Assembly (NCBI GenBank): GCA_964411125.1
Contig: CAYPJU010000022.1
Coordinates: 1 to 64,000, forward strand
DNA length: 64,000 nucleotides
Direction of reading: 5' to 3'
From: JBFIHF01 sp964411125
GTDB lineage: Bacteria; Myxococcota_A; Bradymonadia; Bradymonadales; Bradymonadaceae
Part shown: positions 1-7,118 of the stretch, piece by piece
How positions within the stretch are numbered: position 1 is the stretch's first letter
How the letters are laid out: each line of letters opens with the position of its first letter
Program-made: the position numbers and the translations under genes
Notes under the pieces: generated by a model
The model's database searches: none
What the model was told of the DNA's origin: nothing
What the model saw: only the letters and a program-made list of their open reading frames with translations

Positions 1-137
1 TGCGGGACAGCAAGCACTCGGAAGGAGCCGACTTCGCCCTCGTCACCGAGCTCGCGACGCCCGCCGTCGACACCGAACTCGAGACGGAGTTCCTGGAGCT
101 CGTCGACATCGCCGCGGGTCTTTACCCGCAGCCGTGA
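1..137 (+). CDS. C-terminal end of an unidentified protein (partial)
   Basis: The window opens inside a gene. Reading from base 3 gives 44 residues without a stop, ending ...GLYPQP before a TGA at 135-137. The piece is acidic and Leu/Glu-rich (for example ELETEFLELVDIAAG) and looks like an amphipathic helix. It is followed directly by a strong intrinsic terminator, which fits the end of a real transcription unit. No family can be assigned from so short a fragment. Confidence 0.6.
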   Translation, partial: RDSKHSEGADFALVTELATPAVDTELETEFLELVDIAAGLYPQP

Positions 138-162
138 AGCGCAGCTTCGCGCCCACCAACCT

Positions 163-194
163 GGCCCCTCGCTCGCGAGGGGCCTTTGTGTTTT
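163..194 (+). terminator. Rho-independent terminator after the partial first gene
   Basis: GGCCCCTC (163-170) pairs perfectly with GAGGGGCC (177-184) around a six-base loop whose end bases can also pair, and the stem is followed by TTTGTGTTTT. It lies 25 bases after the upstream stop codon and just before the convergent end of msrB. Confidence 0.85.
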
Positions 195-200
195 CGGGCG

Positions 201-644
201 TCAGGATTCGTCGAGCTCGATGGACGAGCCCACCTCGGGGCCGTTGGAGGTCCCCGGCTCGAAGTCGAGCGACGCCGAGTTCACGCAGTAGCGCTCGCCG
301 GTCGGTTTCGGGCCGTCGGGGAAGACGTGCCCCAGGTGAGCGTCGCAGTTGCTGCAGACGATCTCGACCCGCCGCATGCCGTGAGAGTTGTCGACGCGAC
401 GTTCGATGTTGGCGTCCTCCAGCTCCTCGAAGAACGACGGCCAGCCGCACCCGGAATCGAACTTCATGTCGGACGTGAAGAGCGGGATGCCGCAGCAGAC
501 GCAGTAGTAGGTGCCATCCGCTTTATGGTCCCAGTACTTGCCGGTGAAGGCTCGCTCGGTTCCCGCCTGTCGGGTCACCCGAAACTGCTCGTCGTCGAGC
601 TTCTGCCGCCATTCGGCGTCACTCACTTTCTTGTAATCGGTCAT
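201..644 (-). CDS. msrB: Peptide-methionine (R)-S-oxide reductase MsrB
   Basis: A 147-residue protein of normal length for a stand-alone MsrB, which reduces the R epimer of methionine sulfoxide in oxidised proteins using thioredoxin. Visible signatures are the two zinc CxxC pairs (C48/C51 in YYCVCCG and C97/C100 in VCSNCDAHLGHVFPDG), the SGCGWPSF segment around residues 64-71, and the catalytic RYCVNSASL with C120. There is no signal peptide, so it should be cytoplasmic. The gene stands alone, divergent from the membrane protein at 800 and convergent with the partial gene at the window start. The assignment is secure. Confidence 0.96.
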   Translation of the reverse strand: MTDYKKVSDAEWRQKLDDEQFRVTRQAGTERAFTGKYWDHKADGTYYCVCCGIPLFTSDMKFDSGCGWPSFFEELEDANIERRVDNSHGMRRVEIVCSNCDAHLGHVFPDGPKPTGERYCVNSASLDFEPGTSNGPEVGSSIELDES

Positions 645-765
645 GAGTCTCCCTTGGGTTCGGCCTCCAAGATGAGCGCAGTCTCGTCCCGCGTCCAGTC
701 TGTGGTGGGGCGCCTCTCCCTGCGGGGAGTTTGCAGACCAGACGCTGCGGGTATAGATTGGCTTG

Positions 766-796
766 GTTTAAAAAATAAACTCTCGAGAGTGTAAAC
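766..796. promoter_or_regulatory. Palindromic operator-like site before the membrane protein/HxlR pair
   Basis: GTTTA (766-770) and TAAAC (776-780) form an inverted repeat over an A-run, immediately followed by a perfect 12-base palindrome ACTCTCGAGAGT (779-790) and another TAAAC (792-796), ending three bases before the ATG at 800. HxlR-type regulators bind short palindromes in the promoters they control, and the second gene of this unit encodes one, so autoregulation is a reasonable inference. The A/T-rich core stands out against the GC-rich surroundings. Confidence 0.5.
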
Positions 797-799
797 ATC

Positions 800-1510
800 A
801 TGGAAGCGTTCTCTCCTCCCGGCTGGATCACCGTCGCCTTCACGGCGCTGACCCTCGCGGTGTTGTGCTTCGATGCGTTTCTGGTCGGCAAGGCTGCCGC
901 CGCGACGGGCCGCGACTCCAAGCGATGGGGTCTGCGCGCGCTGGCGGCGCTCGGCGTCTGGGCTTCGCTCCACGCCGCGGTGGCCGAGTCGGGCGTCCTC
1001 GTCGGCGATGGGTTTCCACCGCCCGCGATGCCTTACCTCGCGGCCGTGCTGGGAAGCGCGGTCGTCGTGGCGTTCAGCCCGATCGGGCGAGCCCTCGCCG
1101 CGCTGCCGCCGCTGATGCTGGTGGGGCTGCAGGTGTTCCGCCTTCCCCTGGAGGTCCTCCTGCACGAGCTGTATCGCGCCGGTCAGCTCCCAGTGCAGAT
1201 GACGTGGTCGGGGTACAACTTCGACGTCGTGACGGCGCTGTCGGCGGTCGTGGTGGTGGGGCTCGTGAGGCGTGGCGGGAGCGAGCGGCTCGTCTGGGCC
1301 TGGAACGTGCTGGGCTTCGTGCTGCTCGTCACCGTCGTCTCCATCGCGGTCACCAGCGCGCCGCTGCCGATCCGGCAGTTCCACGAAGGTCCGGCGGTCG
1401 TCTTGCCGTTTCACGCGCCTTACAACTGGATCGTCAACGTCCACGTGTGGACGGCGCTCGTATCGCACCTCGTCCTTTTCCGAGCGTGGAGGCAGCGTGC
1501 CGCAGCGTAG
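800..1510 (+). CDS. Polytopic membrane protein of unknown function
   Basis: A 236-residue, strongly hydrophobic protein with about six predicted membrane segments (roughly residues 8-30, 44-62, 77-95, 97-120, 138-155, 165-190 and a last one near 210-228). A conserved-looking stretch RLPLEVLLHELYRAG...MTWSGYNFD lies in the middle. No catalytic motif is visible and I do not recognise the family. The 3' end overlaps the GTG start of the HxlR regulator by 14 bases, so the two are translationally coupled and the regulator probably controls this gene through the palindromes just upstream. Confidence 0.8.
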   Translation: MEAFSPPGWITVAFTALTLAVLCFDAFLVGKAAAATGRDSKRWGLRALAALGVWASLHAAVAESGVLVGDGFPPPAMPYLAAVLGSAVVVAFSPIGRALAALPPLMLVGLQVFRLPLEVLLHELYRAGQLPVQMTWSGYNFDVVTALSAVVVVGLVRRGGSERLVWAWNVLGFVLLVTVVSIAVTSAPLPIRQFHEGPAVVLPFHAPYNWIVNVHVWTALVSHLVLFRAWRQRAAA

Positions 1511-2105
1511 CTACCGACAGTACTGCGCGCTCGCCCGGGCCCTCGACGTGGTGGGAGACCGTTGGAACCTCCTCATCATTAGAAACCTGCTGCTCGGGCC
1601 CCAGACATGGAGCGAGCTCCGCCGCGACCTGCCCGGGATCGCGAGGAATCTCCTGTCCGCGAGGCTCTCCGATCTTGAGGAGTACGACGTCGTGGTGCAC
1701 GACGAACGGGGCCGGTATGCGCTGACCGAGCGGGGGGCGGAGCTTCAGCCGGCAGTCTTCGCGCTGGCTGCCTGGGGGGAGCGCCATGTTCTGGACGCGC
1801 CGCGATCCGACGATCGGCTTCGGATTCGATACGCCATGACGTCGATCCGCCGTCGCCTACGCCCCGTCCCGACCTCTGCCGTGATCGTCCTCGACGTCGA
1901 CGGCCAGCGGTACGTGGCGCGGCTCGGGGAGCATCCTACCGTCGAACAGGCGGGCGAGGAGGTGGACGTCGACCTGCGGATGTCGGTGGCCGGTTTTCGC
2001 CGATGGATGTTCGCGGGGGAGGGTTGGGAAGAGCTGGTCGCCGAGGGGCTCGTCGATGGGCCCGCCGACCTGGCGCGCCGACTTCGAAGGGCGGTATCTT
2101 CGTAA
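1497..2105 (+). CDS. HxlR-family winged-helix regulator with a C-terminal SCP2-like domain
   Basis: Start taken as GTG 1497, preceded by GTGGAGG, giving 202 residues. The first 100 are a typical HxlR domain: RQYCALARALDVVGDRWNLL, then LLGPQTWSELRRDLPGIARNLLSARLSDLE as the recognition helix region, then a wing and TERGAELQP. HxlR members often sense oxidative or electrophile stress through an N-terminal cysteine, and one is present here in YCAL. The last 100 residues resemble the sterol-carrier-like tail found in a subset of the family (VIVLDVDGQRYVARLGEHP...DLRMSVAGFRRWMFAGEGWEELV), which may bind a hydrophobic ligand. The gene is coupled to the membrane protein before it. Confidence 0.88.
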   Translation: MPQRSYRQYCALARALDVVGDRWNLLIIRNLLLGPQTWSELRRDLPGIARNLLSARLSDLEEYDVVVHDERGRYALTERGAELQPAVFALAAWGERHVLDAPRSDDRLRIRYAMTSIRRRLRPVPTSAVIVLDVDGQRYVARLGEHPTVEQAGEEVDVDLRMSVAGFRRWMFAGEGWEELVAEGLVDGPADLARRLRRAVSS

Positions 2106-2280
2106 GCCTATGACCTGAAAAGTGAATATTCGATTTCGCAACGCTGCCGCCGATTGCCCGATAACGTTGGGGAAAGTTTGGGAGTCGGGCGTCGGTTCTG
2201 TCCGGTCTCGGTTGGCAATTGAGCGGCGCGATCACTTGTGCGACAACCACGAACGCGCCGCCGCGCAAAAGGAGCGTGAG

Positions 2281-3963
2281 ATGCTGAGCCATCTGGTCAT
2301 TCGAAATTTCGCCATCATCCGGCACCTGGAGATCCCGTTCGAGCGAGGATTGACGGTGATGACGGGGGAGACGGGCGCGGGCAAATCGATCATCGTCGAC
2401 GCGTTGAACTTGTTGCTCGGCGGACGGGCGTCGGTGGAGGTGATCCGGACCGACGAGGATTCGGCGGTCGTCGAGGGGAGTTTCGACCTGCACGAGCCGA
2501 AGAAGATCAACGAGCGGCTCGAGGCGTTGGGGATCGAGACGCTCGAAAGTCAGGTGGTGATCCGTCGGATCGTCAGCCGCACCGGCAAGAACAAGGTATT
2601 CGTCAATGGGTGCCTCACGACGGTCGGAACCCTCGCCGACATCACGTCCGGGCTGGTAGACATCAGTGGTCAGCACGAGCACTACAGCCTCGTACAGCCC
2701 GAGCGGCACGTGGAGGTGCTCGATGCGTTCGCCGATCTTCAGGCGGATCGCGACGCGATGGCGCTGGCGTTCGACGAGGTTCGGGACCTACGGAGCACCC
2801 TGCACACGCTGCAGCAGAACATTCGCGACCGAGCGATGCGGGTCGATTTCCTTCGATTTCAGTTGGAGGAGATCGACAAGGTCGCCCCGAAGGAAGGCGA
2901 ATCCGAGGATCTGGTGCGCGAGCTCGGGGTACTGCGGCATGCCGAGAAGATCTCGCAGGCGACGGCGGGCGCCGTGTCGACGCTCTACGACGACAACGAC
3001 TCCGCGGCGTCGCGCCTGGCGACCGCGATCGCGAACCTCGAGCGGGCAGCCGAGCACGACTCGACCCTCGGTGAGTACGCGCAGCGCCTGGAAGAAGCTC
3101 GCATCATCGTGGAAGACGCATCCCGTGAGCTCACCCGCTACGTGCGGGACATCGACGACGACCCCCGCCGGCTCGACTCGATCCAGAGCCGTCTGCAGGA
3201 CCTGCGGCGCATCGAGCGAAAGCACGGCGGTGACATCGAGACCGTGCTCGAGCAGGCGCAGGCGATGCGGCGCGAACTCGACGATCTCGACAACGCCGAG
3301 GAGCGCACCGCCGAGCTCGAGTCGAAGCTCGCGAGTGCGGAAGCGGCGGCCTTCGACGTGGCGCTGCGCCTGTCGAGAAAGCGCCGAACCGCGGCGAAGC
3401 TGTTCGCCGAGGCGATCGAGGGCGAGCTCGCCGACCTCAACATGGCGAAGACGAAGTTCGTCGTCTCGTTCCAGCCCGTAGCCCTGCCGCAGGGGGTCGC
3501 GGAGGTGTCGCTCGGCGCGAACGGGTTCGACGAGATCGAGTTCTTCATCGCGCCGAACGTCGGGGAGGAGCCCAAGCCCCTGTCGAAGATCGCGTCTGGA
3601 GGCGAGATGTCGCGCATCATGCTCGCCATCAAATCCGTACATTCGGATCGCGACGCGGTCGCGACCTACATCTTCGACGAGGTCGACGCCGGCATCGGCG
3701 GGGAGACGGCCGACATGGTCGCGGTGAAGCTGCGCGGCGCCGCCGACGACCATCAGGTGCTCTGCATCACGCACCTTCCTCAGATCGCCTCGCGCGGCAC
3801 ACATCACTATCGAATCGAAAAGATGGTGGTCGATGGCCGAACGCAGTCTACGATCGTCCCGCTCGGCACCGAGGAGCGTGTCGACGAGATCGCGCGGATG
3901 CTCGGCGGAGCCCGGGTGACCGACAAGACTCGTGACGCCGCCCGCGAACTACTGAGGATGTGA
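2281..3963 (+). CDS. recN: DNA repair ATPase RecN
   Basis: An SMC-like ATPase of 560 residues, the usual RecN length, acting on double-strand breaks with RecA. The Walker A motif GETGAGKS is at residues 29-36, a central coiled coil runs from about 180 to 380, and the C-terminal half carries the ABC signature KIASGGEMSR and Walker B TYIFDEVDAGIGG followed by THLPQIAS. The ATG at 2281 is preceded by AAAGGAG at the right distance and gives the conserved MLSHLVIRNFAII start. Its TGA overlaps the ATG of the rdgB-thiS gene by one base, so it heads a coupled run. No recognisable LexA box was found upstream. Confidence 0.97.
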   Translation: MLSHLVIRNFAIIRHLEIPFERGLTVMTGETGAGKSIIVDALNLLLGGRASVEVIRTDEDSAVVEGSFDLHEPKKINERLEALGIETLESQVVIRRIVSRTGKNKVFVNGCLTTVGTLADITSGLVDISGQHEHYSLVQPERHVEVLDAFADLQADRDAMALAFDEVRDLRSTLHTLQQNIRDRAMRVDFLRFQLEEIDKVAPKEGESEDLVRELGVLRHAEKISQATAGAVSTLYDDNDSAASRLATAIANLERAAEHDSTLGEYAQRLEEARIIVEDASRELTRYVRDIDDDPRRLDSIQSRLQDLRRIERKHGGDIETVLEQAQAMRRELDDLDNAEERTAELESKLASAEAAAFDVALRLSRKRRTAAKLFAEAIEGELADLNMAKTKFVVSFQPVALPQGVAEVSLGANGFDEIEFFIAPNVGEEPKPLSKIASGGEMSRIMLAIKSVHSDRDAVATYIFDEVDAGIGGETADMVAVKLRGAADDHQVLCITHLPQIASRGTHHYRIEKMVVDGRTQSTIVPLGTEERVDEIARMLGGARVTDKTRDAARELLRM

Positions 3964-4850
3964 TGCCGATACTGATCGCCAGCCGAAACGCCGGAAAGAT
4001 CCGAGAGTTCGAGACGCTCCTCGAAGGGTTTGGCGAGTTTTACGGCATCGATGCGCTCGACGACGGGCTCCCCGAGGTCATCGAGGACGCCGAGACGTTC
4101 GTCGGCAACGCCTTCAAGAAAGCGTGGGAGTTGTGCCAGGCGACTGGCCTCACCACGATCGCGGACGATTCGGGGCTCGAGGTCGACGCCCTCGGTGGCG
4201 CGCCGGGCGTCTACAGCGCGCGCTACGCAGGAAAGGGGAGCGACGAGGCGAACAATGCCAAACTGGTCCGAGAGCTCGCCGACGTTCCGCCGGAGCGGCG
4301 CACGGCGCGGTATGTCGCTGTCGTATGCCTCGTCGTCCCACCCGGGGTCGAAGGGGAAGACGTACGACGGCGGATGTTCGGTCGCCCGGCGCACCCCGGC
4401 CAGACGTACGGAAAAGAAGGCGAGCTAGTCGAAATCGACGGGCACTTCGTCGTCTGGTTTCGCGCAACGTGCGAAGGCCGCATCGTCGACGAGCCACGCG
4501 GGGAGGGGGGCTTTGGGTACGACCCGCACTTCTTGGTCGACGACTGGGGGAAGACGATGGCCGAGGTGTCGCTCGAACGGAAGAACGAACGCAGCCACCG
4601 CGCGGCTGCGGTGCGCGAACTGCTCGCGTTCGTGGAGCACGGCACCTGCGAGATTACCGTGAACGGCGAGACGACCTGGGTCCCGCCCGGACTGAACGTC
4701 GACGGATTGCTGACCGAGATCGACGTGGTGCTGCGAAAGGGGATCGCGGTCGCGCAGAACGGCCGGGTCGTCCCGCGGAGCGCCTGGGAGACCACGGCCG
4801 TCGAGCCGGGCGACGAGATCGAGATCGTGAAGGCGACCCAGGGAGGATGA
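3963..4850 (+). CDS. rdgB-thiS: Fusion of XTP/dITP pyrophosphatase (RdgB) with sulfur carrier ThiS
   Basis: One open frame of 295 residues with two complete domains. Residues 1-226 are RdgB/HAM1: the N-terminal ASRNAGKIREF, TTIADDSGLEVDALGGAPGVYSAR with the catalytic acidic residues, GGFGYDPHF, and the KNERSHRAAA tail. This enzyme hydrolyses ITP, dITP and XTP. Compared with the normal 200-residue enzyme there is an insertion at about 128-165 before FRATCEGRI. Residues 228-295 are a full ThiS: CEITVNGE, IAVAQNGRVVPRSAW, EPGDEIEIVKATQGG, ending exactly in the Gly-Gly that ThiF adenylates for thiocarboxylation. The carrier's C-terminus is free, so the fusion is compatible with function. The start is ATG 3963 (TGATG overlap with recN; GTG 3960 is the alternative). 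thiG starts two bases after the stop. Confidence 0.93.
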   Translation: MPILIASRNAGKIREFETLLEGFGEFYGIDALDDGLPEVIEDAETFVGNAFKKAWELCQATGLTTIADDSGLEVDALGGAPGVYSARYAGKGSDEANNAKLVRELADVPPERRTARYVAVVCLVVPPGVEGEDVRRRMFGRPAHPGQTYGKEGELVEIDGHFVVWFRATCEGRIVDEPRGEGGFGYDPHFLVDDWGKTMAEVSLERKNERSHRAAAVRELLAFVEHGTCEITVNGETTWVPPGLNVDGLLTEIDVVLRKGIAVAQNGRVVPRSAWETTAVEPGDEIEIVKATQGG

Positions 4851-4851
4851 C

Positions 4852-5634
4852 GTGAACGACGCGCTGAAGATCGGCGAACACGAACTGTCGAGCCGACTCA
4901 TCCTCGGGACGGCGAGGTTCGCGAACTACAAGCTCATGCTCGACGCGCTGGAGGCGAGCGGCTGCGAGATGGTGACGGTCTCGATCCGCCGCATCGACAT
5001 CGCAGCGTCCAAAGAGGGAGGGATGTTCGAGGTGCTGGGAGACCGGTGGAAGATCCTCCCCAACACGGCGGGATGCTTCACCGCGAAGGACGCGATCCTG
5101 ACCGCGCATCTCGCGCGTGAAGCGCTCGAGACGGACCTCGTGAAGCTCGAGGTGATCGGCGACGACGAGACGCTGCTGCCCGACGGCGAGGAGCTGCTGA
5201 AGGCCGCACGCGAGCTCGTCCGTGACGGGTTCACCGTGATGGCGTACTCGAACGACGACCCCATCCTGTGCCGCAAGCTGCAGGACGCCGGCTGCGCGGC
5301 CGTGATGCCGCTCGGTTCTCCGATCGGTAGCGGGATGGGGATTCGCAACCCGTACAATTTCCAGATCATCCGCGAGATGCTCGAGGTTCCCATGTTCGTC
5401 GACGCCGGGATCGGGACCGCGTCGGAAGCAGCCCTCGCGATGGAGCTCGGTTGCGACGGAGTGCTTCTCAATACCGCCGTCTCGGGCGCGAAGGATCCCG
5501 CTCAAATGGCGACGTCGTTTCGAAAGGCGGTCGAAGCGGGGCGCCTGGCCCGGCTCGCCGGCCGTATCCCCCGCCGGTTCTACGCACAGGCGTCGTCGCC
5601 CGCCGAAGGGCTGATCGGGTCCGTCGACGAGTGA
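4852..5634 (+). CDS. thiG: Thiazole synthase ThiG
   Basis: A 260-residue TIM-barrel enzyme that builds the thiazole phosphate of thiamine from deoxyxylulose phosphate, dehydroglycine and the ThiS thiocarboxylate. Visible features: SSRLILGTARFANY near the N-terminus, VSIRRIDI, LPNTAGCFTAKDA, the Schiff-base lysine in LVKLEVIGD (about residue 100), PLGSPIGSGMGI, and VDAGIGTASEAALAMELGCDGVLLNTAVSGAKDP as the phosphate site. The GTG start at 4852 follows GGGAGG, which lies inside the last codons of the ThiS domain, so synthesis of carrier and synthase should be coupled. The stop overlaps the thiE ATG by one base. Confidence 0.97.
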   Translation: MNDALKIGEHELSSRLILGTARFANYKLMLDALEASGCEMVTVSIRRIDIAASKEGGMFEVLGDRWKILPNTAGCFTAKDAILTAHLAREALETDLVKLEVIGDDETLLPDGEELLKAARELVRDGFTVMAYSNDDPILCRKLQDAGCAAVMPLGSPIGSGMGIRNPYNFQIIREMLEVPMFVDAGIGTASEAALAMELGCDGVLLNTAVSGAKDPAQMATSFRKAVEAGRLARLAGRIPRRFYAQASSPAEGLIGSVDE

Positions 5635-6257
5635 TGCACCTTCCCAGACTCTACGTCGTTCTCGACCAGGAAGCGGCGGCGCGCGGTGTGGGCAACTGCG
5701 TCGATGCCGCGGTGGCCGCGGCCGATGCGGGGGCGAGGCTCTTTCAGGTCCGGGCGCCGGGTGCGACCGGGCACGAACTCTGGGCGCTCGCCGAGCACGC
5801 ATCCGTCGCACTCGCCGGATACGGGGCGAAGGTACTGGTGAACGACCGGGTCGACATCGCCCTGGGGCTCGGTTGCGACGGGGTCCATCGGCCGCAGCAC
5901 GGGATCGGAGAACGCGGCATACGGCGACTTCTGGAGTCGCAGCGGATCCTCGGCGTGAGCTGCCACGACGCGGCCGAAGTTCGACGGGCGGAGGTCGGGG
6001 GCGCGGACTTCGTGACGGTCAGCCCGGTCTTCGAAACTGGCAGCAAGCCCGGGGCGGTGCCGATCGGGCTGATCGGCCTCGCCGAACTCGCTGACGCGAC
6101 CTCGCTCCCGGTCTTCGCGCTTGGCGGGGTGACCGCTGAAACGGCGGCGGCTTGTGTCGAGGCGGGCGCGCACGGCGTGTGCGTGCTCTCCGCCATCATG
6201 GCGGCCGTCGATCCCCACGCTGCGACCGTGGCGCTCCTCGCTGCGCTCGGCGACTGA
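5634..6257 (+). CDS. thiE: Thiamine-phosphate synthase (ThiE/TenI family)
   Basis: A 207-residue TIM barrel that would join the thiazole and pyrimidine moieties of thiamine. Family marks are LYVVLDQ at the start, LVNDRVDIALGLGCDGVHRPQ with the Asn-Asp pair, ILGVSCHDAAEVRRAEVGGADFVTVSPVFETGSKPG, and VFALGGVTAE with the phosphate-binding glycine. The usual RxK of the 'QLReK' strand is changed here to QVRAPG, so a substrate-contacting lysine is missing; TenI-like or altered activity cannot be excluded. The one-base ATG overlap with thiG and the position at the end of the run support a role in thiamine synthesis. Confidence 0.88.
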   Translation: MHLPRLYVVLDQEAAARGVGNCVDAAVAAADAGARLFQVRAPGATGHELWALAEHASVALAGYGAKVLVNDRVDIALGLGCDGVHRPQHGIGERGIRRLLESQRILGVSCHDAAEVRRAEVGGADFVTVSPVFETGSKPGAVPIGLIGLAELADATSLPVFALGGVTAETAAACVEAGAHGVCVLSAIMAAVDPHAATVALLAALGD

Positions 6258-6434
6258 CCGGCGCAGAGCTACTCCACCCCCCTGAATTCGAAGTCAGGGA
6301 TACACTCCAATTCAACCCCCGCGAGGGGCCGCAAAGCGCCGTGTCACGCGCTGGAAGGAGGTTCTGGCCCCGCTGGCGCGGATCTTGATTTCTCCTTGTG
6401 GCGGTCGATCGACGGCTGCGGTTTGGAGGACGGA

Positions 6435-7043
6435 ATGCGGTACATCTACGGAGCGATTTTCTGGATTTTCGGTGGCGCCATCCTCGCCGGCGGGCTCGCG
6501 AGCTTCGGCGTGTGGCTCGGCTGGGCGCTTCTGGCGGGAGGCGTGATGCTCTTCATGCCACCGTTGTGGCGGATCGAATCGCGTCGGACGCCGCTCGGCC
6601 GCGGCTACCTCCTGCGCGCGCCGTTCGTCGCATCGGGGGTCCTGTTCCTCGTGCTAGCACTCGTGCTCGCGGGATCGATGGGGGCCGTCGTCGTGGAGGG
6701 GGCCGCCGCTGAAGCGCTCGGCTACGGTTTCCTCTCGCTCTTGACGTTCGCCGCTGCCGGCTCGCTTCTCCTGCCCCTGTTTCGTCACGCTCAGACGCTC
6801 GAGCACGAGCGTTCGCCGCGCGAACTGCCCATCAACGTCTTCGAGGTGGCGCAGGCCCGCGGTGGTCGGCTCACCGCTGCCGAGCTCGCAGCCAACTTCG
6901 GGGTGGGTTACGAGCGAGCACGCCACGCACTGCAGGCGCTCGTCGACGACGGCGCATGCGATACGCTCGTCACCCGCAGCGGGGCTGTGGTCTACCGATT
7001 TCCGGAGCTCGAGGGAGACAAGCTCGATCTGTTGGAGCCGTGA
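6435..7043 (+). CDS. Membrane protein with a C-terminal winged-helix-like domain
   Basis: ATG 6435 follows TTTGGAGG and gives 202 residues. Four hydrophobic segments occupy about residues 4-24, 27-45, 58-80 and 92-115, in two hairpins. The cytosolic tail from about 128 reads as a small helix-turn-helix: INVFEVAQARGGRLTAAELAANFGVGYERARHALQALVDDGACD followed by a wing-like VTRSGAVVYRF. This suggests a membrane-bound DNA-binding or protein-protein module, but no named family is recognised. The 177 bases before it, after thiE, hold only scattered A/T-rich bases and no clear promoter. Confidence 0.75.
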   Translation: MRYIYGAIFWIFGGAILAGGLASFGVWLGWALLAGGVMLFMPPLWRIESRRTPLGRGYLLRAPFVASGVLFLVLALVLAGSMGAVVVEGAAAEALGYGFLSLLTFAAAGSLLLPLFRHAQTLEHERSPRELPINVFEVAQARGGRLTAAELAANFGVGYERARHALQALVDDGACDTLVTRSGAVVYRFPELEGDKLDLLEP

Positions 7044-7118
7044 CGCCACCTATATTTGGAAGTAGCGCAACAATTGCGGTACAACGGTCGCGTTCGTGCT
7101 CAGATCGAAGTCGAGTTC

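Noticed and set aside
2106..2280. TPP riboswitch ahead of the recN-thi run
   Set aside because: No CTGAGA...GAACCTGAT pattern or paired stems of the aptamer were seen.
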